Origin: JBFHNV01 sp041593595
Lineage (GTDB): Bacteria > Pseudomonadota > Gammaproteobacteria > HK1
NCBI GenBank assembly: GCA_041593595.1
Contig: JBFHNV010000012.1
Coordinates: forward strand, 1 to 48,729
Direction: 5' to 3'
DNA length: 48,729 nucleotides
A program made the translations under genes and the position numbers. Of the stretch, positions 23,648 through 32,173 are shown piece after piece (position 1 is the stretch's first letter; each line of letters starts with the position of its first letter). The notes under the pieces are model-generated. The model saw nothing but the letters and a program-made list of their open reading frames with translations. It was not told the DNA's origin and did no database searches.

Positions 23648-26080
23648 TCAAAACGGCAGTGACAGGTCCGGTCTCTTCTCGAGCAGAAGGCCGCGGAAGG
23701 TCTCCTTCACCCGTTCCAGCGCCTTCTCGTCGTCGCCTTCGAAGCGCAGCACCAGGCTGGGCGTCGTATTGGAGGCACGCACCAGACCCCAGCCGTCCTT
23801 CCAGTCCACGCGCACCCCGTCGATGGTGGTGATCCGCGCGTCGGGGAACTGCTGGGCGTCCTTCAGCGATTCCACGAAGGCGATGTTCTCGCCCTCCCCC
23901 ATGTCCACGCGCAGCTCCGGCGTGCTCACCCCCGTGGGCAGCTTCGCGAACACCTCCGCCGGCTTCTGCTTGAACCCCATGAGGATCTCGAGCATGCGCG
24001 CGGAGGTGTACAGCGCGTCGTCGAAGCCGTACCAGCGCTCCTTGAAGAAGATGTGCCCGCTCATCTCGCCCGCGAGCGGCGCACCGGTCTCCTTCAGCTT
24101 GTTCTTGATGAAAGAGTGCCCCGTCTTGAACATCACCGGCTTGCCGCCGAGCTTGGCAATCACCTTGCCGAGGCGCGAGGAGCACTTCACGTCGAACACG
24201 ATCTCGGCACCCTTGTTGCGCGAGAGCACGTCCCGGGCGTAGAGCATCATCTGGGAATCGGGCCATACGATGCGCCCGCTCGCGTCCACGACGCCCAGGC
24301 GATCGCCATCGCCGTCGAACGCGAAGCCGAGATCCGCGTCGTTGTCCTTCACCGCCTCGATAAGGTCGACGAGGTTCTCGGGCTGGCTCGGGTCCGGGTG
24401 ATGGTTGGGGAAGTTGCCGTCCACGTTGCAGTACAGCTCCACCACGTCGTGCCCGAGCGCGCGGATGAGCTTCGGCGCGAAATCGCCCGCCACGCCGTTG
24501 CCGCAGTCGATGACCACCTTGAAGGCGTTGCCCAGCGCCACCGGCACGTCCTCGCTGACGCGGCGGATGTAGTCGGCGGAAATGTCCATGTTCTGCAGGT
24601 TTCCCGCGCCGCTCGCGAACTCACCCGCCTCGATGCGCTTCCTCAGGCCCTGGATGTCGTCGCCGAACAGGGTGTCTCCGCCGAGCATGATCTTGAGACC
24701 GTTGTACTCGGGCGGGTTGTGGCTGCCGGTGACCATCACCCCGCTGCCCGTCTCCAGGTAGTAGGTGGCGAAGTACAGCACCGGGGTGGGCACGCGCCCC
24801 ACGTCGATGACGTCGCGTCCCGACTCGCGCAGCCCCTCCGTCAGGGCGGCCACCAGCTCGGGGCTCGAGGCCCGCCCGTCGCAGCCCACGCACACGGTCT
24901 GCTGACCGCGATCGTAGGCCTCGCTGCCGATGGCGAGGCCGAGCTGCTTCACCACCTCGACGGTGAGGCTCTCGCCCACGATGCCGCGCACGTCGTAGGC
25001 ACGGAAGATGGCGTCGGACACGACCCCACCGGCGGCGGGCGCCACCGGCACCCCGCCTTCCACGACCTCGATTCCGCCTTCCCCCTCGCCGAGCGACGTG
25101 GGCTCGTCGGTGAGCCCGAGCGCCTCGTCGACGGCGGCGTCCTTGGCGGGCGCCTCCCGCGCCTTCTCCGTCTGGGCTCGCGCTGCAGTCCGGCCCGTCG
25201 CACGGCGCCGGCGCAGCACCACCAGCGCGGCCCCGGCCGCCAACAGCACCAGCGCCGCGCCCGCCGTCGGCACCAGCGGCAGTCCCACGTCCGCGGAGGG
25301 CTGCGCGGCGACAGACGTCTCGGCCCAGTACAGCACCCGCAGCCGGGTGCCCTGCACCGGCAGGCTGGTGATCGGCACACCGGACTTGTAGCCAGGGTGG
25401 CCCTTGGTCGCCACCACGGCGCCCCCCTTGCCGCCGCCCTGCACCAGCTCGACGTAGCCGGACGGCATGTCGGCGCGGGCCACCGCCTTCGCCAGCAGAT
25501 CCACGTCGAGGCCGAACAGGACGAAGCCCGCGACGGCGCCGTCGGCGCCGACCACCGGGCGCAGCACCGCCACGTGCTGCTCCTTCTCGCCGGCCAGCAG
25601 CACCTCCGGCTCGGGCGCCTCGCCGCTCGCGCCGGCCTGGCGCATCATCTCCAGCGACGCGTAGGTGATCGGCGGGACCGCGTCGTAGTTGGGCTCGCGC
25701 AGGTCCGACTGGATGACGCGCACCCCGAGCGCGCCGGGCACCGCCTCGACCAGGGCCGCCTCCTGCTCGCGCAGCGCCACCGCGTCGCCGGCGGCCAGCA
25801 GCTTCGCCAGCGTCGCCTGGCCCAGGGCGGCGTCCACCGAGCCGAGAATCCCGCTGACGGCCTTGCCCACCTCCTCCGTCACCGAGCGCGCGCTGACCTG
25901 GACGAGGCGCTGCCGCGACTCCTCGGCGTTGCGCTGCCAGGCGTCCCAGGCATACCAGCCAGCCACCACCACCACGAGGCCCATCACGCCGGCGACGATG
26001 GGCACGCGAAAGCGCAACCAGAGCTTGGTGAGCTCGCGACGCTGCCGCGTCAGGGATGTGGGCAGTGGGATGCGGGCCAT
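23648..26080 (-). CDS. algC: phosphomannomutase/phosphoglucomutase AlgC with N-terminal membrane sensor-like extension
   Basis: The enzyme interconverts mannose or glucose 6- and 1-phosphates for polysaccharide and LPS synthesis. In this 810-residue form residues 26-46 and 266-289 are membrane helices around a roughly 215-residue periplasmic domain (Cache-like by layout), then an acidic linker, then the mutase from about 355. The phosphoserine S453 is in TGSHNP (451-456), the magnesium loop is DGDGDR (589-594), the sugar-specificity loop GEMSGH (671-676), and the phosphate-binding site RASNTTP is near the end. The core is about 455 residues, as usual. Long forms of AlgC are known in Pseudomonas relatives. 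It lies 28 bases after dut. Confidence 0.93.
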   Translation of the reverse strand: MARIPLPTSLTRQRRELTKLWLRFRVPIVAGVMGLVVVVAGWYAWDAWQRNAEESRQRLVQVSARSVTEEVGKAVSGILGSVDAALGQATLAKLLAAGDAVALREQEAALVEAVPGALGVRVIQSDLREPNYDAVPPITYASLEMMRQAGASGEAPEPEVLLAGEKEQHVAVLRPVVGADGAVAGFVLFGLDVDLLAKAVARADMPSGYVELVQGGGKGGAVVATKGHPGYKSGVPITSLPVQGTRLRVLYWAETSVAAQPSADVGLPLVPTAGAALVLLAAGAALVVLRRRRATGRTAARAQTEKAREAPAKDAAVDEALGLTDEPTSLGEGEGGIEVVEGGVPVAPAAGGVVSDAIFRAYDVRGIVGESLTVEVVKQLGLAIGSEAYDRGQQTVCVGCDGRASSPELVAALTEGLRESGRDVIDVGRVPTPVLYFATYYLETGSGVMVTGSHNPPEYNGLKIMLGGDTLFGDDIQGLRKRIEAGEFASGAGNLQNMDISADYIRRVSEDVPVALGNAFKVVIDCGNGVAGDFAPKLIRALGHDVVELYCNVDGNFPNHHPDPSQPENLVDLIEAVKDNDADLGFAFDGDGDRLGVVDASGRIVWPDSQMMLYARDVLSRNKGAEIVFDVKCSSRLGKVIAKLGGKPVMFKTGHSFIKNKLKETGAPLAGEMSGHIFFKERWYGFDDALYTSARMLEILMGFKQKPAEVFAKLPTGVSTPELRVDMGEGENIAFVESLKDAQQFPDARITTIDGVRVDWKDGWGLVRASNTTPSLVLRFEGDDEKALERVKETFRGLLLEKRPDLSLPF

Positions 26081-26108
26081 GTAGGCGCTGTCGCTGGAAC
26101 GTCCCTCG

Positions 26109-26564
26109 TCACGCGCGCCCGGTGTGGCCGAAGCCCCCTTCCCCCCGGGCCGTCTCCTGGAAGGCGTCGACCACCTCGAAGTGAGCGCGCACTACCGGCA
26201 CGAACACCATCTGGGCAATACGATCACCGGGCCGGATGGTAAAACCATCGGCACCCCGATTCCAGCAGGAGACGTACACCTGGCCCTGGTAGTCGGAGTC
26301 GATGAGCCCCACCAGGTTGCCGAGCACGATGCCGTGACGGTGACCGAGTCCGGAGCGTGGCAGCAGCACCGCCGCCAGCGTCGGGTCGGCCATGTGGATG
26401 GCGAAGCCGGTGGGGATCAGGTGGCACGACCCTGGCGCCACCTCGAGATCCGCGTCCAGGCAGGCCCGCAGGTCCAGCCCGGCAGCGCCGTCGCTGGCGT
26501 ACCCGGGGAGCGGGAACTCCCGACCCAGACGGGGATCCAGGATCCTAAGCTGTACGGGCTGCAC
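26109..26564 (-). CDS. dut: deoxyuridine 5'-triphosphate nucleotidohydrolase (dUTPase)
   Basis: Dut hydrolyses dUTP to dUMP, keeping uracil out of DNA and feeding thymidylate synthesis. The 151-residue trimeric-type enzyme shows motif 1 (SDGAAGLDLRA), motif 2 (PRSGLG), motif 3 (GNLVGLIDSDYQGQV), motif 4 (RPGDRIAQMV) and motif 5 (GGFGHTG, with H where S is usual). The GTG start at 26562-26564 gives VQPVQLRILDPRLG, matching the enterobacterial N-terminus; it overlaps the end of coaBC by 20 bases, as in many gammaproteobacteria. Confidence 0.95.
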   Translation of the reverse strand: MQPVQLRILDPRLGREFPLPGYASDGAAGLDLRACLDADLEVAPGSCHLIPTGFAIHMADPTLAAVLLPRSGLGHRHGIVLGNLVGLIDSDYQGQVYVSCWNRGADGFTIRPGDRIAQMVFVPVVRAHFEVVDAFQETARGEGGFGHTGRA

Positions 26565-27753
26565 GGTAACGCTCCGCCACCAGCTCCACCAGCGCCCGGG
26601 CGATTTCCCGCTTGCTGCCCAGGGGGAACGCACGCGAGCCGTCCGGCCAGAACACGGTGATGGCGTTGTCGTCGGCGTCGAAGCCGCGGCCCGGCAGGCC
26701 CACCTGGTTCGCGGCGATCATGTCCAGTCCCTTGGCCGCGAGCTTGCCTCGGGCGTGCTCCTCCATGCGCTCGGTCTCCGCGGCGAAGCCGACGGTGAAG
26801 GGGCGCGGATCGAGGGCCGCCACGGCCGCCAGCACGTCCGTGGTGCGCACCAGTTCGAGCTGCGAGGTGGCGGCGTTCTTCTTGATCTTCTGCGCGGCGC
26901 GCGCCGCCGGGCGGTAGTCCGCCACCGCCGCCGCGCCGATGAAGATCTGGTGGTCGGAGATGCGCTGCATCACCGCCCCGTGCATGTCCTCGCAGGACTC
27001 CACCACGACCCGTTCCACCCGCGGCGGCGGGTCCAGCGCGGTCGGCCCGCTCACCAGGGTCACCCGCGCGCCCGCCTCGGCGGCCGCGCCGGCCACGGCG
27101 TAGCCCATCTTCCCGGAGCTGTGGTTGCTGATGAAGCGCACCGGATCGATGGCCTCGCGGGTGGGGCCCGCGGTGACCAGCACCGAGAGGCCGCCGAGGG
27201 CGCCGCCGACGAGCAGGCGCTGCACGCGCTCGGCGATTTCCAGCGGCTCGAGCATGCGCCCGGGGCCCACGTCGCCGCAGGCCTGGTCGCCTTCGCCCGG
27301 CCCCAGCACGTGCACGCCGCGGGCGGTGAGCCGGCGCAGGTTCTCCCGCGTCGCGGCCGCGGTCCACATCTGCTGGTTCATCGCCGGGGCAATGGCAATG
27401 GGCGCCGCGGTGGCGAGGCACACGGTGGTGAGCAAGTCGTCCGCGAGGCCCGCGGCGAGCCGCGCCATCACGTTGGCGGTGGCCGGTGCGACGAGCACCA
27501 GGTCCGCCCAGCGCGCGAGCTCGATGTGGCCCATGCCGGCCTCGGCGCGCTCGTCCAGCAGCGTCGTGTGCACCGGGTTGCCGGACAGCGCCTGGAAGGT
27601 AAGCGGCGTGACGAAGGCCTGTCCGCCCGCGGTCATCACCACCCGTACCCGCGCGCCGCGCTCGCCCAGGCGTCGACACAGGTCCGCGCTCTTGTAGGCC
27701 GCAATCCCGCCGCTCACGCCGAGCACGATGTTATGGGTCAGCATGCCGCTCAT
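26545..27753 (-). CDS. coaBC: bifunctional phosphopantothenoylcysteine decarboxylase/phosphopantothenate-cysteine ligase
   Basis: CoaBC performs two successive steps of coenzyme A synthesis. The N-terminal flavin decarboxylase (CoaC, about 1-185) has GVSGGIAAYK (12-21), the catalytic H76 in MGHIELARWAD, the APATANVMARLAAGLADDLL loop, PAMNQQMW (123-130) and the active cysteine C159 in GDQACGDVG. The C-terminal ligase (CoaB) has VTAGPTREAIDPVRFISNHSSGKMGYA, AAVADYRP and KIKK. Length (402) is typical. The gene heads the minus-strand run coaBC-dut-algC-argB-slmA-ygjP. A perfect 13-bp palindrome lies 6 bases upstream of the start. Confidence 0.96.
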   Translation of the reverse strand: MSGMLTHNIVLGVSGGIAAYKSADLCRRLGERGARVRVVMTAGGQAFVTPLTFQALSGNPVHTTLLDERAEAGMGHIELARWADLVLVAPATANVMARLAAGLADDLLTTVCLATAAPIAIAPAMNQQMWTAAATRENLRRLTARGVHVLGPGEGDQACGDVGPGRMLEPLEIAERVQRLLVGGALGGLSVLVTAGPTREAIDPVRFISNHSSGKMGYAVAGAAAEAGARVTLVSGPTALDPPPRVERVVVESCEDMHGAVMQRISDHQIFIGAAAVADYRPAARAAQKIKKNAATSQLELVRTTDVLAAVAALDPRPFTVGFAAETERMEEHARGKLAAKGLDMIAANQVGLPGRGFDADDNAITVFWPDGSRAFPLGSKREIARALVELVAERYRAARTA

Positions 27754-27758
27754 GGTGC

Positions 27759-27771
27759 GCTACAGTGTAGC
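27759..27771. promoter_or_regulatory. palindrome in the coaBC/radC divergent promoter region
   Basis: GCTACAGTGTAGC is a perfect 6-bp inverted repeat around one base, with its near edge 6 bases from the coaBC ATG. On the minus strand it contains TACACT, on the plus strand TACAGT, both -10-like. It could be an operator, or two overlapping -10 elements. If the coaBC -10 is real, its message would be nearly leaderless. Confidence 0.4.
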
Positions 27772-27815
27772 AACTGGCCTCGTGACATCCGGTGCAGCGC
27801 GACAGGGAGGTCGCC

Positions 27816-28505
27816 ATGCCCCAGGCACCCCGACCCATCCACAGCTGGCCGGCAGCGGAACGGCCCCGGGAGAAGCTGCTCGCCCGCGGCGCCCGCGTGC
27901 TCTCCGACGCGGAGCTGCTGGCAGTGATCATCGGCAGCGGCGCGCGCGGCGTGAGCGCCCTGGATCTGGCCCGTGACCTGCTGGAGCGCTTCGGCGGGCT
28001 GCGCGAGCTGATGGAGAGCGACCGCGTGCGCGCCTGCGCGACACCGGGCCTCGGCGCCGCGCGCTATGCGGAGATCAAGGCCTGCCTGGAGCTGGGTCAG
28101 CGCTACCTGGAGGCGCGGCTGCGCCGCGGCGACGCCCTGGGCAGCCCGGGCGACACCCGGCGCTTCCTGGAGGCACGGCTGCGCGGCTACGGCCACGAGG
28201 TGTTCGCCTGCCTGTTCCTGGATGCCCGCAACCGGGTCATCAGCTTCGACGAGATGTTCCACGGCACCATCGACGGCGCCAGCGTGCACCCCCGGGAGGT
28301 CGTGCGCCGGGCGCTGGAGCGCAATGCCGCGGGGCTCATCGTGGCCCACAACCACCCCTCCGGCGTGGCGGAGCCGAGCCGTGCCGACCGGGCGCTGACC
28401 CGGCGGCTGCAGGAGGCGGTGGCGCTGGTGGACGTGCGTCTGCTGGACCACTTCGTGGTGGGCGACGGCGAGGTGGTGAGCTTCGCCGAGCGGGGGTGGT
28501 TGTGA
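27816..28505 (+). CDS. radC: RadC family JAB1/MPN-type protein
   Basis: The 229-residue protein has an N-terminal helix-hairpin-helix-like part (WPAAERPREKLLARGARVLSDAELLAVIIGSGARG) and a C-terminal JAB1/MPN domain with the zinc motif HNHPSGVAEPSRAD near residues 184-197. Despite the name, a role in DNA repair has not been confirmed. The start ATG at 27816 is preceded by GGGAGGT, which decides it over a GTG at 27792. It diverges from coaBC and is followed by rpmB-rpmG, a conserved order. Confidence 0.94.
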   Translation: MPQAPRPIHSWPAAERPREKLLARGARVLSDAELLAVIIGSGARGVSALDLARDLLERFGGLRELMESDRVRACATPGLGAARYAEIKACLELGQRYLEARLRRGDALGSPGDTRRFLEARLRGYGHEVFACLFLDARNRVISFDEMFHGTIDGASVHPREVVRRALERNAAGLIVAHNHPSGVAEPSRADRALTRRLQEAVALVDVRLLDHFVVGDGEVVSFAERGWL

Positions 28506-28509
28506 AGAC

Positions 28510-28539
28510 TTGCCCGCTTGCGGGTCCGGGTGGTTAAAT
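28510..28539 (+). promoter_or_regulatory. predicted sigma-70 promoter of rpmB-rpmG
   Basis: TTGCCC (28510-28515) and TTAAAT (28534-28539) are 18 bases apart, with four of six consensus bases each. It starts just past the radC stop and lies 39 bases before the rpmB start. Part of the spacer forms a CCCGC/GCGGG hairpin. Confidence 0.45.
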
Positions 28540-28577
28540 GCGCGGCTTCCCGATTTCCGACCATTGAAGGTCCAGCC

Positions 28578-28814
28578 ATGTCCAAGGTCTGTCAGGTCAC
28601 CGGCAAGCGGCCGATGACGGGGAACAACGTCTCCCACGCCAACAACAAGACCCGGCGGCGCTTCCTGCCGAACCTGCACACCCAGCGCTTCTGGGTGCCC
28701 GGCGAGAAGCGCTGGGTGAAGCTGCGGGTGTCGACCCGCGGCGTACGCATCATCAACCGCAAGGGCATCGAGACGGTGATCGCCGACCTGCGGGCGAAGG
28801 GCGTGCGGATCTAG
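28578..28814 (+). CDS. rpmB: 50S ribosomal protein L28
   Basis: This 78-residue basic protein is a component of the large ribosomal subunit. It begins MSKVCQVTGKRPMTGNNVSHANNKTRRRF and contains FLPNLHTQRFWVP and RVSTRGVRIINRKGIE, all typical of bacterial L28. It has only one cysteine and so is the zinc-free form. The start ATG at 28578 fits the family N-terminus exactly, although the frame is open upstream. rpmG follows after 45 bases. Confidence 0.97.
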   Translation: MSKVCQVTGKRPMTGNNVSHANNKTRRRFLPNLHTQRFWVPGEKRWVKLRVSTRGVRIINRKGIETVIADLRAKGVRI

Positions 28815-28859
28815 GCCACCCCACACCGGGGCCAGCGACCATTTCGGAGGACGACCGCG

Positions 28860-29015
28860 ATGCGTGACAAGATCAAGATGGTGTCCAGCGCCGGCACTGG
28901 CCACTACTACACCACCGACAAGAACAAGCGCACCACGCCGGACAAGCTCGAGATGAAGAAGTTCGACCCGGTGGTGCGCAAGCACGTGATCTACAAGGAA
29001 GCCAAGATCAAGTAA
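28860..29015 (+). CDS. rpmG: 50S ribosomal protein L33
   Basis: A 51-residue ribosomal protein: it starts MRDKIKMVSSAGTGHYYTT, continues with NKRTTPDKLEMKKFDP, and ends HVIYKEAKIK. Length and sequence match the bacterial L33 family, without the CxxC pairs, so it is the zinc-independent form. The GGAGG ribosome binding site is at 28846-28850. It follows rpmB in the same operon and is closed by a strong terminator 42 bases after the stop. Confidence 0.97.
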   Translation: MRDKIKMVSSAGTGHYYTTDKNKRTTPDKLEMKKFDPVVRKHVIYKEAKIK

Positions 29016-29057
29016 CGGTGCGACGCCGCGTCCCGAAGGACGACGGCGACGGAAATG

Positions 29058-29085
29058 AAAAAGGCCGCCCTCGGGCGGCCTTTTT
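29058..29085. terminator. bidirectional intrinsic terminator between rpmG and the desaturase gene
   Basis: AAAAAGGCCGCCC and GGGCGGCCTTTTT form an 11-13 bp stem around a two-base loop (TC), with an A tract before and a T tract after. It therefore ends transcription in both directions: from rpmG on the plus strand and from the convergent desaturase gene on the minus strand. Confidence 0.93.
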
Positions 29086-29124
29086 CGTGGGCGCTGAGTC
29101 GAACCCGCCCGGCGCGGCGACCTC

Positions 29125-30297
29125 TCAGGTGGCGGCCATCGCGAAGCGAGGCACGCGGCGGGCGAACTCCTCCAGCGCGGCGATGCCGCTGGCCTCCGCC
29201 TCCTCGCACCACTCCTTCAGCGCCTGCACCAGGCGCTCCTGGCTGGCGTGGCGCTCCTGCCAGATGGCCTTCAGCCGCTGCTGGAACTGGTAGGCCACGG
29301 CCAGGGCATCGCTCTGCTCGAGGGCGGTATCCAGGCGCGCCTTCGCGGCGTCGCTGAGCATGGTCTCCTCGCGCCCCAGCAGCCGCTTGGCCCGGCGCAG
29401 CAGGGCCCGCTTGTGGCCGTCCAGCAATGCCATCTCCTCGCGGTACACCTGCAGCAGCACGGTGCGGGCATAGTTGCCCATGACCTGGAAGCGGTTGGAG
29501 ACCACGGCCCGTACCGTGTCGGCGTCGGGCAGGCCCTTGCCGGGGACCTCCACCATGCGCGGCGGCAGCTTCTTCACCCGGGCGAGGCCGAGGGCCTGCA
29601 GGATACTGATGTAGCACCAGCCGATGTCGAACTCGTACCACTGCACGGAGAACTTCGCGGAGCTCGCGAAGGCGTGATGGTTGTTGTGCAGCTCCTCGCC
29701 GCCGATGATCGTGCCCCAGGGCACGATGTTGGTGGAGGTGTCGGCGGTCTCGAACTTGCGGTAGCCGGCATAGTGGCCCACGCCGTTGATGACCCCGGCG
29801 GCGAACACCGGAATCCACAGCATCTGCACCGCCCAGATGGTCAGGCCGATGGGGCCGAAAAGGGCGATGTTGGCCGCCATCAGCAGGTAGTAGCCCTTGT
29901 TCGAGTGGCGGCGGTAGACGTTGCGCTCCATCCAGTCTTCCGGGCAGCCGTGACTGTAGTGGCGCACGGTCTCCTCGTCGCGCACCCCGATCCGGTAGAG
30001 CTCGGTGCCCTCGAGCAGCACCTTGCGGATACCGTGCACCTGGGGGCTGTGGGGATCGTCGGCGGTCTCCACCTTGGCGTGGTGCTTGCGGTGCACGGCC
30101 ACCCACTGGCGGGTGTCCATGCCGGTGGTCAGCCACAGCCAGAACCGCAGCACGTGGCTCACGGCCGGGTGCAGGTCCAGGGCCCGGTGGGCCATGGCAC
30201 GGTGCAGGTAAAGCGTGACGCCGATGATGGTGAGGTGGGTGGCCAGCAGGGTGTAGACCACGTAGCCCCACCAGGGGATGTCGAGAAGACCGGTCAT
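29125..30297 (-). CDS. membrane-bound fatty acid desaturase (acyl-CoA delta-9 / DesA type)
   Basis: The 390-residue enzyme has the three histidine boxes of the stearoyl desaturase family: HRAMAH (32-37), HRKHH (69-73) and HNNHH (204-208), plus H174 in NGVGHYAGYR. Di-iron enzymes of this type introduce a cis double bond into acyl chains in the membrane, with oxygen and electrons from a reductase. Hydrophobic helices lie at about 8-30, 46-60, 137-157 and 160-172. After about residue 245 comes an unusually long, charged helical tail of around 145 residues, with ALLDGHKRALLRRAKRL and QERHASQERLVQ. It is convergent with rpmG and diverges from the ABC operon; the 173-base upstream gap is AT-richer than its surroundings. 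Confidence 0.92.
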   Translation of the reverse strand: MTGLLDIPWWGYVVYTLLATHLTIIGVTLYLHRAMAHRALDLHPAVSHVLRFWLWLTTGMDTRQWVAVHRKHHAKVETADDPHSPQVHGIRKVLLEGTELYRIGVRDEETVRHYSHGCPEDWMERNVYRRHSNKGYYLLMAANIALFGPIGLTIWAVQMLWIPVFAAGVINGVGHYAGYRKFETADTSTNIVPWGTIIGGEELHNNHHAFASSAKFSVQWYEFDIGWCYISILQALGLARVKKLPPRMVEVPGKGLPDADTVRAVVSNRFQVMGNYARTVLLQVYREEMALLDGHKRALLRRAKRLLGREETMLSDAAKARLDTALEQSDALAVAYQFQQRLKAIWQERHASQERLVQALKEWCEEAEASGIAALEEFARRVPRFAMAAT

Positions 30298-30470
30298 TTA
30301 AAAGTCCGTAGTTGTCAGGTCGTTGATAGGAATAGAGTTTTTGAAACCGTCAGCAGCAAACCCTTCCGGCTGCCGGACGGCAATCGACGGAGTGTATCAC
30401 CCGCCGCCGCTCAGTCATACGGTTTCGTCCTCCCGGCCGCGCTCTTGAGCACTGATATCATCCGGCGCCC

Positions 30471-31412
30471 ATGAGCGGCGAGCCACTGGTGCAGGTCTGC
30501 GGGCTGCACAAGCGCTACGGCCCGGTGCACGCCGTGCGCGGCCTCGACTTCCACCTGGAGCGGGGGCGGGTGCTGGGGCTGCTGGGCGCCAACGGCGCCG
30601 GCAAGACGTCGACCCTGGGCATGCTCGCCGGCGTCCTGGCACCCAGCGAAGGCCGGGTCGTCATCGCGGGTCACGATCTGCGTCGCAGCCCCCTGGCGGC
30701 CAAGGCACGCCTCGGCTACCTGCCTGAAACTCCGCCCGTGTTCCAGGACCTCACCGTGGACGAGTACCTGCACCACTGCGCCCGCCTGCGCGGCCTGACG
30801 GGCCGGCGCCTGGCAGCTGCGGTGGACGCGGCCAAGTCGCGCTGCGGCCTCGCGGACAGCGGCACCCGGCTGCTGGGCAACCTCTCCAAGGGCTACCGCC
30901 AGCGCGCCGGCCTGGCCCAGGCCATCGTCCACGCCCCGGACGTGGTCATCCTCGACGAGCCCACCGCGGGTCTGGACCCGGCGCAGATGCGCGACCTGCG
31001 CCAGGTGATCCGCGCCCTGGGCCGCGAGCACGCGGTGATCCTCTCCACCCACGTGCTGCCGGAGGCCCAGACCCTGTGCGATCGGGTGCAGATCATGCAC
31101 GAGGGCCGCCTGGCCCTGTCCGCGCCCATGGACGCGCTGCCCGGCGACGATGCCGGCCACCGGGTGCGCCTGCGGTGTAGCCCTGGCGCGGGCAAGGTGG
31201 CCGCGCTGCCCATGGTGGATGCGGCGGAAGAGGACGTGGACGGGAGCCTGCGCGTGCGCGTGCGGGGTGGCGAGGACGGCGTCGTGGACTTCGCCGCCGC
31301 CTGCGCCGCCGCCGGCTGGGGCCTGCTGGAGCTCAGCCCCCGGCGCCAATCGCTGGAGGATCTGTTCATCAGCATCGCCTGCTCCGACGGCGCCCGCGAG
31401 CCGGCAGCGTGA
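30471..31412 (+). CDS. ABC transporter ATP-binding protein (GldA/NatA-like)
   Basis: A 313-residue ABC ATPase with Walker A GANGAGKT (39-46), signature LSKGYRQR (138-145), Walker B VVILDEP (158-164) and the H-loop STHVLPE. The C-terminal 90 residues after the ATPase domain are typical of the ABC-2 drug/lipid/gliding subfamily. It heads a four-gene operon and its stop overlaps the permease start by four bases (GTGA). By family knowledge it powers export or membrane remodelling by the next genes; the substrate is unknown. Confidence 0.93.
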   Translation: MSGEPLVQVCGLHKRYGPVHAVRGLDFHLERGRVLGLLGANGAGKTSTLGMLAGVLAPSEGRVVIAGHDLRRSPLAAKARLGYLPETPPVFQDLTVDEYLHHCARLRGLTGRRLAAAVDAAKSRCGLADSGTRLLGNLSKGYRQRAGLAQAIVHAPDVVILDEPTAGLDPAQMRDLRQVIRALGREHAVILSTHVLPEAQTLCDRVQIMHEGRLALSAPMDALPGDDAGHRVRLRCSPGAGKVAALPMVDAAEEDVDGSLRVRVRGGEDGVVDFAAACAAAGWGLLELSPRRQSLEDLFISIACSDGAREPAA

Positions 31413-32173
31413 GGGGCGCGCTGGTCATCGCCGCGGGGGATCTGCGCCGCCTGTTCGCCGGGCCCCTGGCCTGGTGCGTGCTGGCCCTCACCCAGCTCGT
31501 GCTGGGTGTGTTCTTCTTCATGGTCTTCCTGTGGGACTTCGGCGAGAAGCAGCCGCTGCTGGTGGCCGCCAAGAGCAGCTTCGGCATCACCGCGTACGTG
31601 GCCGCGCCGCTGTTCAAGGCGGCCGCGCTGCTGATGGCGCTGGTGGTGCCGCTGCTCACCATGCGCGCCATCGCCGAGGAGCGCCGCAACGGCACCCTCG
31701 CGCTGCTGCTGTCCTCGCCGGTGAGCATGACCGCCATCGTCGCCGGCAAGTACCTGGCGCTGCTCGCCTTCCTCGCGCTGATGACGGGCCTGATCGGGCT
31801 CATGCCCCTGTCGCTCGCGCTGGGTGGACGGCTGGACGCCGGCCTGCTGGCCAGCGCGACGCTGGGACTGGCCCTGAGCGCCGCCACCTTCGCCGCCGCG
31901 GGCCTGTACGTGTCCAGCCTGTCGCGCCAGCCGGCCACCGCCGGGGTGGCGGCCCTGGCCCTGCTCGTGGCCCTGTGGTTCATGGATTACGGCGACGCCG
32001 TGGGTCAGGGCGGGCCGGCGGAGGCACTGGCCTGGCTGTCGCTCACGCGGCACGCGGACGCGCTCATGCGCGGCGTGTTCGCCACCGCCGATCTGGCCTA
32101 CTTCGGGCTGCTGATCCTCACCTTCCTGGTGTTCACCGTGCGCCGCCTGGACGCGCTGCGCCTGGGCGAATGA
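31409..32173 (+). CDS. ABC-2 type permease (GldF-like)
   Basis: This 254-residue membrane protein starts at a GTG overlapping the ATPase stop. It has about six hydrophobic segments: VLALTQLVLGVFFFMVFLW (about 24-42), a pair around 65-90 with the motif LTMRAIAEERRNGTLALLLSSPVS, then three helices between 105 and 195 and a last one near 228-246. The EERRNGT segment is the conserved cytoplasmic loop of ABC-2/GldF permeases. It would form the channel with the ATPase at 30471. ATGA overlap with the next gene. Confidence 0.9.
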   Translation: MRGALVIAAGDLRRLFAGPLAWCVLALTQLVLGVFFFMVFLWDFGEKQPLLVAAKSSFGITAYVAAPLFKAAALLMALVVPLLTMRAIAEERRNGTLALLLSSPVSMTAIVAGKYLALLAFLALMTGLIGLMPLSLALGGRLDAGLLASATLGLALSAATFAAAGLYVSSLSRQPATAGVAALALLVALWFMDYGDAVGQGGPAEALAWLSLTRHADALMRGVFATADLAYFGLLILTFLVFTVRRLDALRLGE

